Of a stretch of 35,302 bases of DNA, positions 1-9,062 are shown in pieces. The notes beneath the pieces are model-generated. The model ran no database searches and was not told the DNA's origin. It saw nothing but the letters and a program-made list of their open reading frames with translations. Position numbers and translations under genes: made by a program. Numbering within the stretch: position 1 is the first letter of the stretch; each line of letters opens with the position of its first letter. The DNA is from CAIWAH01 sp043755815. GTDB taxonomy: Bacteria; Verrucomicrobiota; Verrucomicrobiia; Limisphaerales; UBA9464. Where the stretch lies: contig JAYUSF010000303.1 in assembly GCA_043755815.1 (NCBI GenBank), positions 1 to 35,302 of the forward strand, written 5' to 3'.

Positions 1-411
1 GGCCCGACGATGTTCTTCGACGTGGCGAGCCGGCAGACCTGCACGGTGAAGACGCCGCGCACCAACGTGCCACTGCATGCGCTGCTCACGCTGAACGACC
101 CCGCTTACGTCGAGGCGGCGCGGGCGCTCGCCGAACGGGTGCTGCGCGGGGCCGCGAACGACGCCGACCGCCTCACGTTGGCCTATCAACGCGTGCTGGG
201 CCGTCTGCCGAAGCCCGAGGAGGTGAAGATTGCCCTCCGCGGACTGGAACGGCATCGACGCGACTACGCGGCGGATCCTGCTGCGGCGAACAAGCTGTTG
301 GCCGTGGGCGAAGGGGTCCGCGATGCTAAACTCGATCCTGTGGAATACGCAGCGTGGACCGTTGTGTGCAGCACGCTGTTGAACCTCGACGAGGCGCTGA
401 CGAAGGAATGA
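1..411 (+). CDS. PSD1 (DUF1553) domain protein, C-terminal fragment, cut by window edge
   Basis: This is the last 136 residues of a protein whose start lies outside the window; the frame is open from base 1. The segment around residues 10-40 (SRQTCTVKTPRTNVPLHAL, then LTLNDPAYV) matches the end of PSD1 domains, where a mutant-tolerant 'RP/PRT..PLQAL..LN' block precedes a helical tail. The complete paralogue downstream has the equivalent GSRPTTTVAPQALWLMNSPHV block at the same distance from its end. The family is typically a secreted multidomain protein (PSCyt1 c-type heme domain, PSCyt2, PSD1) of unknown biochemical role. It is followed after 361 bases by a DUF1501 gene, the usual partner. 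Heme and N-terminal domains cannot be seen here. Confidence 0.8.
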   Translation, partial: GPTMFFDVASRQTCTVKTPRTNVPLHALLTLNDPAYVEAARALAERVLRGAANDADRLTLAYQRVLGRLPKPEEVKIALRGLERHRRDYAADPAAANKLLAVGEGVRDAKLDPVEYAAWTVVCSTLLNLDEALTKE

Positions 412-436
412 ACCGCAACAACACAACCGAGTTGGC

Positions 437-465
437 CGCAAAGAGGCGCAGAGGGCGCAAAGAGG
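437..465. repeat. Short direct repeat, CGCAAAGAGG unit
   Basis: CGCAAAGAGG occurs at 437-446 and again at 456-465, with the related CGCAGAGGG between them. It resembles the A/G-rich 'cgcaaagagcgcagag' intergenic motifs that I associate with PVC genomes; that link is from memory and unverified. Confidence 0.6.
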
Positions 466-581
466 GGAGTTGTCTCGACGGCCTCCGCCGGGCCGAAGGG
501 ATGACTTTCGACTCGCCCAAACCTACGGCTGGAAAGCCGCCGCTTCGACCGTTTCAACACAGGTCCGGAGGACCGGCAGAA

Positions 582-718
582 AGTAGCCCCGGCCGTGAGG
601 CCGGGGGATGTTGCCGCAGTGTTTCCAAGCCCCAGCGGGGCGGCAGAGCTTTCTGCCGCCCCTGCCGGGGCTGGTATCGCCTTCTTCCACGAACCCCGGC
701 CTCACGGCCGGGGCTACT
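582..718. repeat. Nested inverted repeat, possible REP/MITE-like element
   Basis: The outer arms 582-606 and 694-718 are perfect 25-base reverse complements, each containing GGCCGTGAGGCC or its complement. Inside lie second arms, 625-647 and 652-674, that are reverse complements with one substitution and small indels. The whole 137-base unit could fold into a long two-tier cruciform or RNA hairpin. It lies in the spacer upstream of a DUF1501 gene and encodes nothing recognisable. Confidence 0.85.
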
Positions 719-772
719 CTCTTTCGCACCTCTGGTGCTTCGGGCAAATCGCCCACTCCACGCGTTTGCTTT

Positions 773-2239
773 ATGAACCCCCTTCACGAGCGAGCCCTTC
801 AACTCACCCGGCGCGAGTTCCTCGGACGCTCAGGCACAGGCCTGGGGCTGGCCGCGCTCGCCGGCTTGCTGGGTCGCGGAGGGCTGCTGGCCGCGCCGGC
901 GACGACGGACGGACAGCCGCGTTTGCCCGGCCTGCCGCACGTCGCGTCCAAGGCGAAGCGCGTGATCTACCTGTTCCAGAACGGGGCGCCGACCCATGTG
1001 GACTTGTTCGACTACAAGCCCAAGCTGCAGGAACTGCATGGCAAGCCGGTCCCGGACAGTTACATCGGAAACAAGCGCTTCAGCACCATGACCGGCAAGG
1101 CCGACGGCAAGCTGCTGCTCGCGCCGGTCGAGCCGTTCCATCAGCGCGGCCAGAGCGGCGCGTGGGTGAGCGAGTTCCTGCCGCACACGGCGCAGATTGT
1201 GGACGACCTATGCTTCGTGAAGAGCCTGCACACCGACGCCGTGAACCACGCCCCGGGCATCTCGCTGATGCTGAGCGGCGCGCAGATCCCCGGGCGGCCA
1301 ACGCTGGGTGCGTGGCTCACCTACGGCCTCGGCAGCGACACGGAGAACCTGCCCGCCTTCGTGGTGATGACCTCCGTGAGCAAGGGCACGAGCTGCGGCC
1401 AGATCTTCTACGACTTCTACTGGGGCTCGGGCTTTCTTCCCTCGCGTTACCAGGGCGTGAAGTTCCGCGGCAGCGGCGAGCCGGTGCTGTATCTCGGCGA
1501 CCCGGACGGCCTCAGCCGATCTACCCGGCGCGCGATGCTGGACGACCTGGCGGCACTCAACGAACTCAAGCTGCGCGAGCACGGCGACCCCGAGATCGCC
1601 ACGCGCATCGCCCAATACGAAATGGCGTTTCGGATGCAGACCAGCGTGCCGGAACTCGCCGACGTTTCGCGCGAACCGCAGTCGGTGCTCGACCTCTATG
1701 GCCCGAGCGTGAAGGAGCAGGGCACCTTTGCTTACAACTGTCTTATGGCCCGCCGGCTCATCGAACGCGGCGTTCGTTGCGTGCAGGTGATGCACGCCGG
1801 CTGGGACCAGCACAACAGCCTCACCACCGAGCTCTACAACCAGTGCCGCGACACCGACCAACCGAGCGCCGGGCTCGTCGCCGACCTCAAGCAGCGCGGC
1901 CTGCTGGATGACACGCTGGTGATCTGGGGCGGCGAGTTTGGCCGCACGCCGTTCATCCAGGGCAACCTCGACGACCGCAAGCGCTGGGGCCGCGACCATC
2001 ATCCTTACGCTTTCACGAGCTGGCTCGCCGGCGGCGGCGTGAAGCCCGGCCTGACCTACGGCGAAACCGACGACCTCGGCATGAACGTCCTGCGTGACCC
2101 GGTCCACGTGCACGATTTCCAGGCCACGATCCTCCACCAGCTCGGCATTGATCACGAACGCCTCACCTACCGGTTTCAGGGGCGCGATTTCCGGCTAACC
2201 GATGTGCATGGAAACGTGGTGAAAGGGATTCTCGCGTGA
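773..2239 (+). CDS. DUF1501 family Tat-exported protein (copy 1)
   Basis: A 488-residue protein. The start at 773 puts a twin-arginine motif (TRREFLG, RR at residues 13-14) followed by a Gly/Ala/Leu-rich core at the N-terminus, a good Tat signal. An upstream in-frame ATG at 608 lies inside repeat DNA and would bury the signal. Family blocks visible are NGAPTHVDLFDYKP (about 70-83), WGGEFGRTPF (about 385-394), GRDHHPYAF (about 406-414) and the closing HERLTYRFQGRDFRLTD block. DUF1501 (PF07394) proteins have an alkaline-phosphatase/sulfatase-like character, but I know of no established substrate. It sits between a PSD1 fragment and a full PSD1 gene. Copy 2 at 5434 is a clear paralogue. Function beyond export is unknown. 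Confidence 0.9.
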   Translation: MNPLHERALQLTRREFLGRSGTGLGLAALAGLLGRGGLLAAPATTDGQPRLPGLPHVASKAKRVIYLFQNGAPTHVDLFDYKPKLQELHGKPVPDSYIGNKRFSTMTGKADGKLLLAPVEPFHQRGQSGAWVSEFLPHTAQIVDDLCFVKSLHTDAVNHAPGISLMLSGAQIPGRPTLGAWLTYGLGSDTENLPAFVVMTSVSKGTSCGQIFYDFYWGSGFLPSRYQGVKFRGSGEPVLYLGDPDGLSRSTRRAMLDDLAALNELKLREHGDPEIATRIAQYEMAFRMQTSVPELADVSREPQSVLDLYGPSVKEQGTFAYNCLMARRLIERGVRCVQVMHAGWDQHNSLTTELYNQCRDTDQPSAGLVADLKQRGLLDDTLVIWGGEFGRTPFIQGNLDDRKRWGRDHHPYAFTSWLAGGGVKPGLTYGETDDLGMNVLRDPVHVHDFQATILHQLGIDHERLTYRFQGRDFRLTDVHGNVVKGILA

Positions 2240-2273
2240 CTCGGTCAGACTGGTTGCGATCGCCTTTGACTTC

Positions 2274-5200
2274 ATGAAATCCCAAACTCGGTTTGCTCTC
2301 ATGAAGATCGGCATCCTCCTGCTATTGGCACTTGGGTTGGCGGTGACGGCTGCGGAACCGGCCCCGAACGCCACGTTGCCGTCGGACCACGCCTTGCGCC
2401 TGACCCGAGGACTTGAGCTCTTCCGGAACCAGGTTCGCGGCGTCCTGAGCGAGCACTGCGTAAAGTGCCACGGTGGGGAGAAGACGAAAGGCGGACTCGA
2501 CCTGACCACGAGGGAAGGCCTGCTCCGGGGCGGAGCGGAGGGCCCGGCGGTGACGCTATATGACGCGAAGGGCAGCCGGCTCTATCAGCTCATCACGCAC
2601 ACCAAGGATCCGCACATGCCGTCGAAGGGGGAGCGGCTTCCGGACGCGACCCTCGCGATGCTGGCCCGCTGGATCAACGATGGTGCGCCTTACGACGGAC
2701 CGCTGGTTACCGGCAAGACTGCGACTCCGAAGGAGCGCGGAACCGTCACAGAAAGCGACCGGCAGTGGTGGGCCTTTCAACCGCTTCGGCGCGTCGAACC
2801 GCAGAAGGTGAAAGGTGCGAAGGCAACGACGGCACCAATCGACCGGTTCATCCTCGCGCGGCTCGCGGAGCAGCGGCTCAAAATCGGCCCGGCCGCTGAC
2901 CGGCGCACGCTGCTGCGGCGCGCCTCGTTTGATCTGCTCGGCCTGCCGCCGACGCCGGAGGAGTTGGACGCGTTTGAAAGTGACCAGTCACCCGATGCGT
3001 GGCCCAAGGTGGTCGCGCGACTGCTCGACAGTCCCCGCCACGGCGAACGCTGGGCCCGCCATTGGCTCGACGTGGCGCGGTTCGCGGAGAGTTCCGGCTT
3101 CGAGCACGACTACGATCGGCCGAGCGCCTACCACTACCGCGACTTCGTCATCAAGGCGCTGAATTCCGACATGCCGTTTGATCAGTTCGTGCGCTGGCAG
3201 CTCGCAGGCGACGAGTTCGAGCCGGACAACCCGCTGGCACTGATGGCGACCGGTTTCCTCGGCGCAGGCGTCTTCCCGACGCAAATCACCGCCAACGAGG
3301 TCGAGCGCGTCCGCTACGACGCGCTGGACGACATGCTAGCCACGACCGGCACCGCGATGCTCGGGCTGACCGTCGGCTGCGCCCGGTGCCACGACCACAA
3401 GTTCGATCCGATCCCGACCCAAGACTATTATCGGATGCTCGCCACGTTCACGACCACGGTCCGCAGTGATGTCGAACTGGACTTGCAGCCCGACGAAAAT
3501 CGGCGCGCGCGGGAACTCTTCGACCGCGAGCACGCGCCCCTGGTGACCGCGCTGAGGTCCTATGAGGAACGGGAGTTGCCGGCCAAGTTCACTGCCTGGC
3601 TTGCCGCCGGCGCCGTCCTCCCCTCGCCTCCGAGCTGGGAATTGCTGGAACCGACTGACCTGAACTCCAAATCCGGAGCGACCTTCCGGAAACTCGGGGA
3701 CGGCTCCTTCCTCGCTGAGGGAAAGAACGCCGACTTTGACGCCTACACCTTCATCGCCGCCACGCCGACCGAAGGGCTCCGGGCATTGCGGCTGGAAGCG
3801 CTGGCACATCCGAGCCTGATCAAAAGCGGACCTGGCCGGGCGGACAACGGCAACATCGGACTCAGCCGCATCCGGGTCTTTGCGTCTCCTTTGGGCGGAG
3901 GCGGGACCAACGAGGTGAAGCTGGCAAACGCCCGCGCCACCTTTGAGCAGAACACCAACAGCCTGTCCGTTGCCGCCGCCTTGGATGACAATCCGAAGAC
4001 CGGTTGGGCGGTGGATCCGCAGTTCGGCACGAACCACGCCGCCATCTTTGAGTTCGCGCAGCCGGTCGGTTTCGCCGGCGGCACCCGGCTGGAGGTCAGA
4101 CTCGAGTTCGACCTGAACAACCGCCACAATCTAGGGCGACCCCGCCTCGCCGTGACAACGGAGGAAAAGCCGGGCTTCGGTCCGGAGTCCTTGCCGGCCG
4201 CCCTCACCCTCACCCTGGCGAAACTCCGCGCCCCTGGGGCGACGCCGGTTTCGCTTTCGGCCGGGGAGCGGGGTGCGCTCCTGGGCTGGTGGAGGAATTC
4301 CGAACCGGCGTGGCGGGCCCTGCGGGACAAAGTTGAAACCCATGCCCGCGAGGCCCCCAAACCCAAGCTCACGAAGGTGCTCATCTGCGGCGAAGGTTAT
4401 CCGGCCTTGCGCATGAACACGCAGGGCGCGGACTTCTTTCCGGAGACGCATGTGCTCCAGCGCGGCAGCACTGAACTGAAGCGAGGCGTCGCCACCCCGG
4501 GCTTCCTCCAGGTTTTGATGCCCAACCCGGGAGTGGACGCGCGCTGGAAGTGGCTGCCGCCCGCCGGGGCGAAGTTCTCCGGCCGCCGGCGCTCGCTGGC
4601 CAACTGGATGACCGATTCCGAACAGGGCGCCGGGCACCTGCTTGCCCGCGTCATTGTGAACCGGCTTTGGCAGCATCATTTCGGTCAGGGGCTGGTTGCC
4701 ACACCGAATGATTTTGGCGCCCAGGGAGCTAAGCCCGCGCACCCCGAGTTGCTCGACTGGCTCGCGTCCGAACTCGTCCGCGGCGGCTGGCGGCTCAAGC
4801 CGATCCACCAACTGATCCTGACCAGTGCGGCGTATCAGCAGGCTTCCGGGGGCGTGCGGCCAGTTACCGCCAAGAGGAAAGCCGGCGTGTCCGCGCCCGG
4901 CGCCAAGATTGAGGGCACACACATTCCCGATTGTTTCATGCCTCAACCGCGCCGGCTCGAAGCCGAGGCCATCCGTGATTCGCTCCTCTTCGTCTCTGGC
5001 GTGCTCGAAACAAACCTGTTCGGGCCGGGCACGCTCGACGAGGCCAGCCGGCGGCGCAGCATCTACTTCACCGTGAAGCGCAGCCATCTGGTCGGCGCGA
5101 TGCAGGCGTTCGACGCCCCGGAACCGCTGGTGAGCCAGGGGTCGCGTCCGACCACGACCGTCGCGCCCCAGGCGCTTTGGCTGATGAACAGCCCGCACGT

Positions 5201-5456
5201 GCGATCGTGGGCCCGCGCCTTCTCGGAACGCTTCTCCCCGACGGCCGGCCAACCGCTGACCGCGGCGGTCGAGCGAGCCTATGCCCTCGCACTGAACCGG
5301 GCTCCGTCGAAGGACGAACGGGCCGATGCCCTGGCCTTCATCGGACAGCAGATGGACCGCTACGAGGCCGAACCGAAGACGGGCGCCCGCGAACTGGCCT
5401 TGGCTGACTTCGCCCAGGTGGTCCTGAGCCTCAATGAATTCATCTATGCGAACTGA
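2274..5456 (+). CDS. PSCyt1-PSCyt2-PSD1 (DUF1549/DUF1553) cytochrome-type protein
   Basis: A 1060-residue exported protein. The hydrophobic segment at 11-26 is a signal peptide; a start at 2301 (residue 10) is also possible. A heme-binding CVKCH at 62-66 opens the planctomycete cytochrome C domain (PSCyt1, about 50-140). DUF1549/PSCyt2 spans about 190-395 and ends with a second CARCH at 369-373 followed by DHKFDPI. A beta-rich, discoidin-like stretch lies near 470-640. DUF1553/PSD1 runs from about 770 (RRRSLANWM, VNRLWQHHFGQGLV) to near the end. The CxxCH motifs suggest covalent heme, though this is not proven for the family. Its 3' end overlaps the next DUF1501 gene, so the two are probably co-translated. 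The family is often proposed, without direct proof, to act in polysaccharide breakdown. Confidence 0.92.
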   Translation: MKSQTRFALMKIGILLLLALGLAVTAAEPAPNATLPSDHALRLTRGLELFRNQVRGVLSEHCVKCHGGEKTKGGLDLTTREGLLRGGAEGPAVTLYDAKGSRLYQLITHTKDPHMPSKGERLPDATLAMLARWINDGAPYDGPLVTGKTATPKERGTVTESDRQWWAFQPLRRVEPQKVKGAKATTAPIDRFILARLAEQRLKIGPAADRRTLLRRASFDLLGLPPTPEELDAFESDQSPDAWPKVVARLLDSPRHGERWARHWLDVARFAESSGFEHDYDRPSAYHYRDFVIKALNSDMPFDQFVRWQLAGDEFEPDNPLALMATGFLGAGVFPTQITANEVERVRYDALDDMLATTGTAMLGLTVGCARCHDHKFDPIPTQDYYRMLATFTTTVRSDVELDLQPDENRRARELFDREHAPLVTALRSYEERELPAKFTAWLAAGAVLPSPPSWELLEPTDLNSKSGATFRKLGDGSFLAEGKNADFDAYTFIAATPTEGLRALRLEALAHPSLIKSGPGRADNGNIGLSRIRVFASPLGGGGTNEVKLANARATFEQNTNSLSVAAALDDNPKTGWAVDPQFGTNHAAIFEFAQPVGFAGGTRLEVRLEFDLNNRHNLGRPRLAVTTEEKPGFGPESLPAALTLTLAKLRAPGATPVSLSAGERGALLGWWRNSEPAWRALRDKVETHAREAPKPKLTKVLICGEGYPALRMNTQGADFFPETHVLQRGSTELKRGVATPGFLQVLMPNPGVDARWKWLPPAGAKFSGRRRSLANWMTDSEQGAGHLLARVIVNRLWQHHFGQGLVATPNDFGAQGAKPAHPELLDWLASELVRGGWRLKPIHQLILTSAAYQQASGGVRPVTAKRKAGVSAPGAKIEGTHIPDCFMPQPRRLEAEAIRDSLLFVSGVLETNLFGPGTLDEASRRRSIYFTVKRSHLVGAMQAFDAPEPLVSQGSRPTTTVAPQALWLMNSPHVRSWARAFSERFSPTAGQPLTAAVERAYALALNRAPSKDERADALAFIGQQMDRYEAEPKTGARELALADFAQVVLSLNEFIYAN

Positions 5457-6891
5457 CCCTGCTCTCCTGAATCGCCGCGAAATGCTCCGACGCGCCGGCG
5501 GTGGCGCCGGGTTGCTGGCGCTCGCCGGCCTCCTGCAGGATTCGGGACTGCTCCTGCCGTCCGGCTTCGCGGCGGCAGATCCGCTGGCGCCGCACCCCGC
5601 GAATTTTTCCGCCAAGGCCAAGTCCGTGATCTGGCTGTTCATGAACGGCGGACCAAGCCAGGTGGACACGTGGGATTACAAGCCGGAGCTCGCGCGCAGC
5701 GACGGGAAGGAGCTCCCCGGCTTCGACAAGCAGACCGGGTTCTTCACCGACTCGGTGGGGCCGCTGATGAAATCGCCGTTTGCCTGGGCGCAACACGGCC
5801 AGAGCGGGACCTGGGTCAGCGCCCTGTTCCCCCACCTTTCGCGGCACGTGGACAAGATGGCGTTCCTGCACTCGTGCCACACGGAGTCGAACAACCACAG
5901 CCCGGCGCTGTTCATGATCAACACCGGCTCGACCCGCATGGGCTTCCCCTGTGTCGGGTCGTGGGCGACGTATGGACTGGGCAGCGAGAGCCGCAATCTG
6001 CCGGCGTTTGTCGTGCTGAGTGACCCGCTCGACCGGGGCCTGCCCAAAGGCCAGGCCAGCAACTGGGGCGCGGGCTTCCTCCCGAGCGTCTATCAGGGCA
6101 CGTGGCTGCGGCCGAAGGGTGAGCCGATCGACAATCTCAAGCCGGCCGCCGGCATGGGTGACCGGGCCCAGCGGGCCCAACTGGACCTGCTCGCCAAGCT
6201 GAACCGTCACCACCTCGGCCCGGTGGAGGGCGCAAACGAACTCAGCGCCCGCATCGAGAGCTTCGAGCTCGCCTACCGGATGCAGACGGCCGCGCCCGAG
6301 GCCTTCGACATCCTGGGCGAGCCGGAAGGCCTCAAGCGGCTCTACGGGCTCGACCAGAAGCACTGCGGCCACTTCGCCGCGCAGTGCCTCATGGCCCGCC
6401 GCATGGTCGAGCGCGGGGTCCGGTTCGTGCAGATCTACTCCGGCGGGATGGAAAACCAGCGGAGCTGGGATGGCCACGAGGACATCGTCGGCAATCACCG
6501 CGGGTTTGCCCAGGAGACCGATCAGCCCATTGCCGGACTGCTTGCCGACCTAGAGCAGCGCGGTCTGCTGGACGAGACCCTGGTCATCTGGGGCGGTGAA
6601 TTTGGCCGCCTGCCGGTTTCCCAGAAGGGCGGCAAACCGGGTCGCGACCACAACCCCCACGCGTTCACCTACTGGATGGCAGGCGGTGGGGCGAAGGGCG
6701 GCGTCCATTACGGCGCCACCGACGAACTTGGACACAAGGCCGTCGTGGACAGGGTGAGCGTGAACGACCTCCATGCGACCATCCTCCACCTCCTTGGCTT
6801 CGATCACGAACGGCTGACCTTCTTCCACAACGGGCGGAACTTCCGGCTCACCGACGTCGCCGGCGAGGTGGTGAAGGCGATTCTGGCCTGA
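5434..6891 (+). CDS. DUF1501 family Tat-exported protein (copy 2)
   Basis: A 485-residue protein overlapping the end of the PSD1 gene by 23 bases; an alternative ATG at 5446 would shorten the overlap to 11. The N-terminus has a Tat motif (NRREMLRR, RR at 14-15) and a hydrophobic core through about residue 40. It keeps the family blocks NGGPSQVDTWDYKPEL, WGGEFGRLPV (near 386), GRDHNPHAFTYWMAGGG and the closing GFDHERLTFFHNGRNFRLTD. It is similar to copy 1 along its whole length. The overlap with PSD1 indicates translational coupling and a shared periplasmic role. The exact reaction is unknown. Confidence 0.92.
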   Translation: MNSSMRTDPALLNRREMLRRAGGGAGLLALAGLLQDSGLLLPSGFAAADPLAPHPANFSAKAKSVIWLFMNGGPSQVDTWDYKPELARSDGKELPGFDKQTGFFTDSVGPLMKSPFAWAQHGQSGTWVSALFPHLSRHVDKMAFLHSCHTESNNHSPALFMINTGSTRMGFPCVGSWATYGLGSESRNLPAFVVLSDPLDRGLPKGQASNWGAGFLPSVYQGTWLRPKGEPIDNLKPAAGMGDRAQRAQLDLLAKLNRHHLGPVEGANELSARIESFELAYRMQTAAPEAFDILGEPEGLKRLYGLDQKHCGHFAAQCLMARRMVERGVRFVQIYSGGMENQRSWDGHEDIVGNHRGFAQETDQPIAGLLADLEQRGLLDETLVIWGGEFGRLPVSQKGGKPGRDHNPHAFTYWMAGGGAKGGVHYGATDELGHKAVVDRVSVNDLHATILHLLGFDHERLTFFHNGRNFRLTDVAGEVVKAILA

Positions 6892-6974
6892 CCTCGGCCG
6901 CCGTCGCCGATCACCCTGATGGCCGCGGTGGATTTTGCAGTTGGCCGTCGTCCCCCGCTGGCTAGCGTCCGGCC

Positions 6975-7454
6975 ATGCGCACCGTCATCTATCCGGGCAG
7001 CTTCGATCCGTTTACCAACGGCCATCTCGACGTCGTCCGGCGGGCGGCGCGGATCTTCGACCGGGTGGTGGTGGCCGTGGCGCGCAATGAGTCCAAACAG
7101 CCGCTGTTCAGCGTCGCCGAACGCAAGGAGCTGGTTCGCCTGGCCTGCGCGGACATCCCGAATGTCGAGGCGGACAGCTTCGACACGCTGCTGGTGAACT
7201 ACGTCGTCGAGCGGCGCGCGTGCGCGGTGGTCCGGGGTTTGCGCGCGGTGAGCGACTTCGAGTTCGAATTCCAGCTCGCGCTGATGAACCGGGCCCTCAA
7301 CGAACAGGTCGAGACCCTGTTCCTCACGCCGAAGGACATCTACACGTTCGTCAGTTCAAGGATCGTGAAGGAGATCGCCCGCCTCGGCGGGGACGTCAGC
7401 CCGTTCGTGCCGGACAATGTGCGGTCGGCACTGAAGGCGAAGCTGGGACACTAA
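6975..7454 (+). CDS. coaD: Phosphopantetheine adenylyltransferase
   Basis: A 159-residue protein of normal family length. It transfers AMP from ATP to 4'-phosphopantetheine, giving dephospho-CoA, the penultimate step of coenzyme A synthesis in the cytoplasm. Visible signatures are YPGSFDPFTNGH at 6-17, with the nucleotidyltransferase T-x-G-H motif at 14-17, then VVRGLRAVSDFEFEFQLALMNR and the C-terminal FVSSRIVKEIARLGGDVSPFVP. The protein aligns end to end with my recollection of E. coli CoaD. It starts 83 bases after DUF1501 copy 2, with no functional link evident, and converges on the DUF1552 gene. Confidence 0.97.
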   Translation: MRTVIYPGSFDPFTNGHLDVVRRAARIFDRVVVAVARNESKQPLFSVAERKELVRLACADIPNVEADSFDTLLVNYVVERRACAVVRGLRAVSDFEFEFQLALMNRALNEQVETLFLTPKDIYTFVSSRIVKEIARLGGDVSPFVPDNVRSALKAKLGH

Positions 7455-7521
7455 ATGGCGACGCCTCGGATGGTTGTGGCCTTCGTTTGCAGCCTTCAGG
7501 ATGCGCGCGACGAACCAACCA

Positions 7522-8934
7522 TCACGCCGCCTTTCCGACAAAGGCCGGATCATCCAGGCCCGCCAGTTCGCCGGTGCTGTCGGCGAAGCGGTCCGGTTTC
7601 ACTCCCATGCGCCGGAGCAGTCCGAGGTGGAGGTTGGCCATGGGGTGATCCTTCCCGTAACTCAGGTGGCGGCCGGGCGCGAGGGTGCCGCCTCCGCGAC
7701 CCGCGAGGATGAGGGGCAGGTTGTGCGGGCTGTGGGCATTGCCGTCACTCATGCCGGCGCCGAAGAGCACCATGGAATTGTCGAGCACGCTGCCCTCGCC
7801 TTCCTGGTAGCCGCGAAGCTTGCCAAGAAAGTGGGCCACCTGCGCGGCGTGCCACCGGTTGATTTTCTGGTAGCGCTGCTTCTTCTCCGCCTTGTTCTCG
7901 TGGTGGGAGTTCTCGTGGTGGGAACCCAGGCCGGTTTCCAGGAAGGAGAAATTTCGGCCGCTCACGGAATTGCCGAACATGAACGTGCTCACGCGGGTCG
8001 CGTCGCTCCAGAACGCGAGGGCCATGATGTCGAGCATGAGCCGGACCTGTTCGGTGTGGTTGTCGCGGCGTTCGCTCACGCGGGCGGGGTCGCCGTAGAG
8101 ATCCACCGCCTTGCCGAGCCGGTCGATCTCGGTCCGCACCAGCTTGTCCTCCAGATTTTCGGCGGTCTTGCGCTGGCGGTCGAACTCGATGCGGCGTTCG
8201 ACCGAGCGGACGCTCTCAAAATACTCGTTCAGCTTCTGCCGGTCGGCGTGGCCGAGCTTCTTCTCCAGCCGCTTCGCGTCGCCGGCCACGAGGTCGAGCA
8301 CGCTCCGGTCGTTGTCGAGACCGCCGGTGCGGGTGGCTGCGGTGGACCGGAACAGCCGGTCAAAGGCGAGTTTCGGATTGATCTCCTTGGCCAGCGGGCT
8401 GGTCGGCGTCGCCCAGGAAATGTGCGCGCCGTAAAGCTGGGTGAAGCCGACGTTGGCATCCACGCCGGTTGAAGGCGGCTCGATGCCCAGCTCGAGCGAC
8501 GCGAGCGGGGTCAGGTTGCCGACATGCTTCGCCATCATCTGGTCCACGGACGTGTTGCCGGAGCAGATGTTGCTCCCGGTCGTGCGGGTGATGGTTGTGC
8601 TGGTCAGCCAGCCGCCGGTCTTCACGTAGTGGCCGTCGCCGGTGTTGGTGGCGGCGTTCCAAAGGTTCGACAGGACGAGCAGGTCGCCCTTGAAGTCCGT
8701 CAGCGGCGACAGGGTGGGGGAAAGCTCGAAGTCCCGCCCGACGCCTTTGGGTGTCCAGTCCTGCATGAGCGCGCCATTGGCCATGTAGAGGGCGGCGAAG
8801 CGGAGCGGTCGCGGCCCGCCGTGGGTCTCCGCGCCCCGCACGCGCAGCGGCGTCATGGCGTGGAGCCAGGGCAAGGCCATGGTCACGCCCACACCTTTCA
8901 GGAGTGTGCGGCGGGAGATCGGGCGGGCGGTCAT
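7522..8934 (-). CDS. DUF1552 family Tat-exported protein
   Basis: A 470-residue protein with a Tat signal (SRRTLLKG, RR at 8-9, then VGVTMALPWLHA). Family character is seen in LRFAALYMANGALMQDWTPKG, the VRSVERRIEFDRQRK helix, LDIMALAFWSDATRVSTFMFGN, and the C-terminal NSMVLFGAGMSDGNAHSPHNLPLILAGRGGG. DUF1552 (PF07586) is related in pattern to DUF1501 and is of unknown function. In many PVC genomes it follows a DUF1587/1588/1592 cytochrome-type gene. Here the upstream minus-strand gene is an exonuclease, so the usual partner is missing from this position. A His-rich SHHENSHHENK segment near residue 340 is notable. Confidence 0.9.
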   Translation of the reverse strand: MTARPISRRTLLKGVGVTMALPWLHAMTPLRVRGAETHGGPRPLRFAALYMANGALMQDWTPKGVGRDFELSPTLSPLTDFKGDLLVLSNLWNAATNTGDGHYVKTGGWLTSTTITRTTGSNICSGNTSVDQMMAKHVGNLTPLASLELGIEPPSTGVDANVGFTQLYGAHISWATPTSPLAKEINPKLAFDRLFRSTAATRTGGLDNDRSVLDLVAGDAKRLEKKLGHADRQKLNEYFESVRSVERRIEFDRQRKTAENLEDKLVRTEIDRLGKAVDLYGDPARVSERRDNHTEQVRLMLDIMALAFWSDATRVSTFMFGNSVSGRNFSFLETGLGSHHENSHHENKAEKKQRYQKINRWHAAQVAHFLGKLRGYQEGEGSVLDNSMVLFGAGMSDGNAHSPHNLPLILAGRGGGTLAPGRHLSYGKDHPMANLHLGLLRRMGVKPDRFADSTGELAGLDDPAFVGKAA

Positions 8935-9062
8935 AGACGTGTTCTGTATACGCCCGCGGATTCAGTCCGCAAGCGGGCTCCTCCGACGAACCGGCCGTGA
9001 CGTCATTCAGCGGGGTTTGCCTTTTCCCCAAGTTCTGCGGTCGCCCGGACCAGGGTGCTGCG

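Larger units (their letters stand above)
412..772. other. Gene-free spacer holding two repeat elements
   Basis: I see no credible gene in these 361 bases. Open frames crossing it consist of repeat DNA and have no recognisable protein character. It contains a short direct repeat (437-465) and a large nested inverted repeat (582-718). The start codon of the downstream DUF1501 gene follows at 773. Confidence 0.7.

Noticed and set aside
595..1911. Long open frame on the plus strand overlapping DUF1501 copy 1
   Set aside because: It is Arg/Pro/Ala-rich low-complexity translation typical of an alternate frame in high-GC DNA, and the overlapping frame is a clear DUF1501 protein.
4131..5669. Antisense open frame of over 500 codons opposite the PSD1 gene
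   Set aside because: It is a high-GC shadow with no domain, signal or start context; the sense strand has recognisable PSD1 and DUF1501 motifs.
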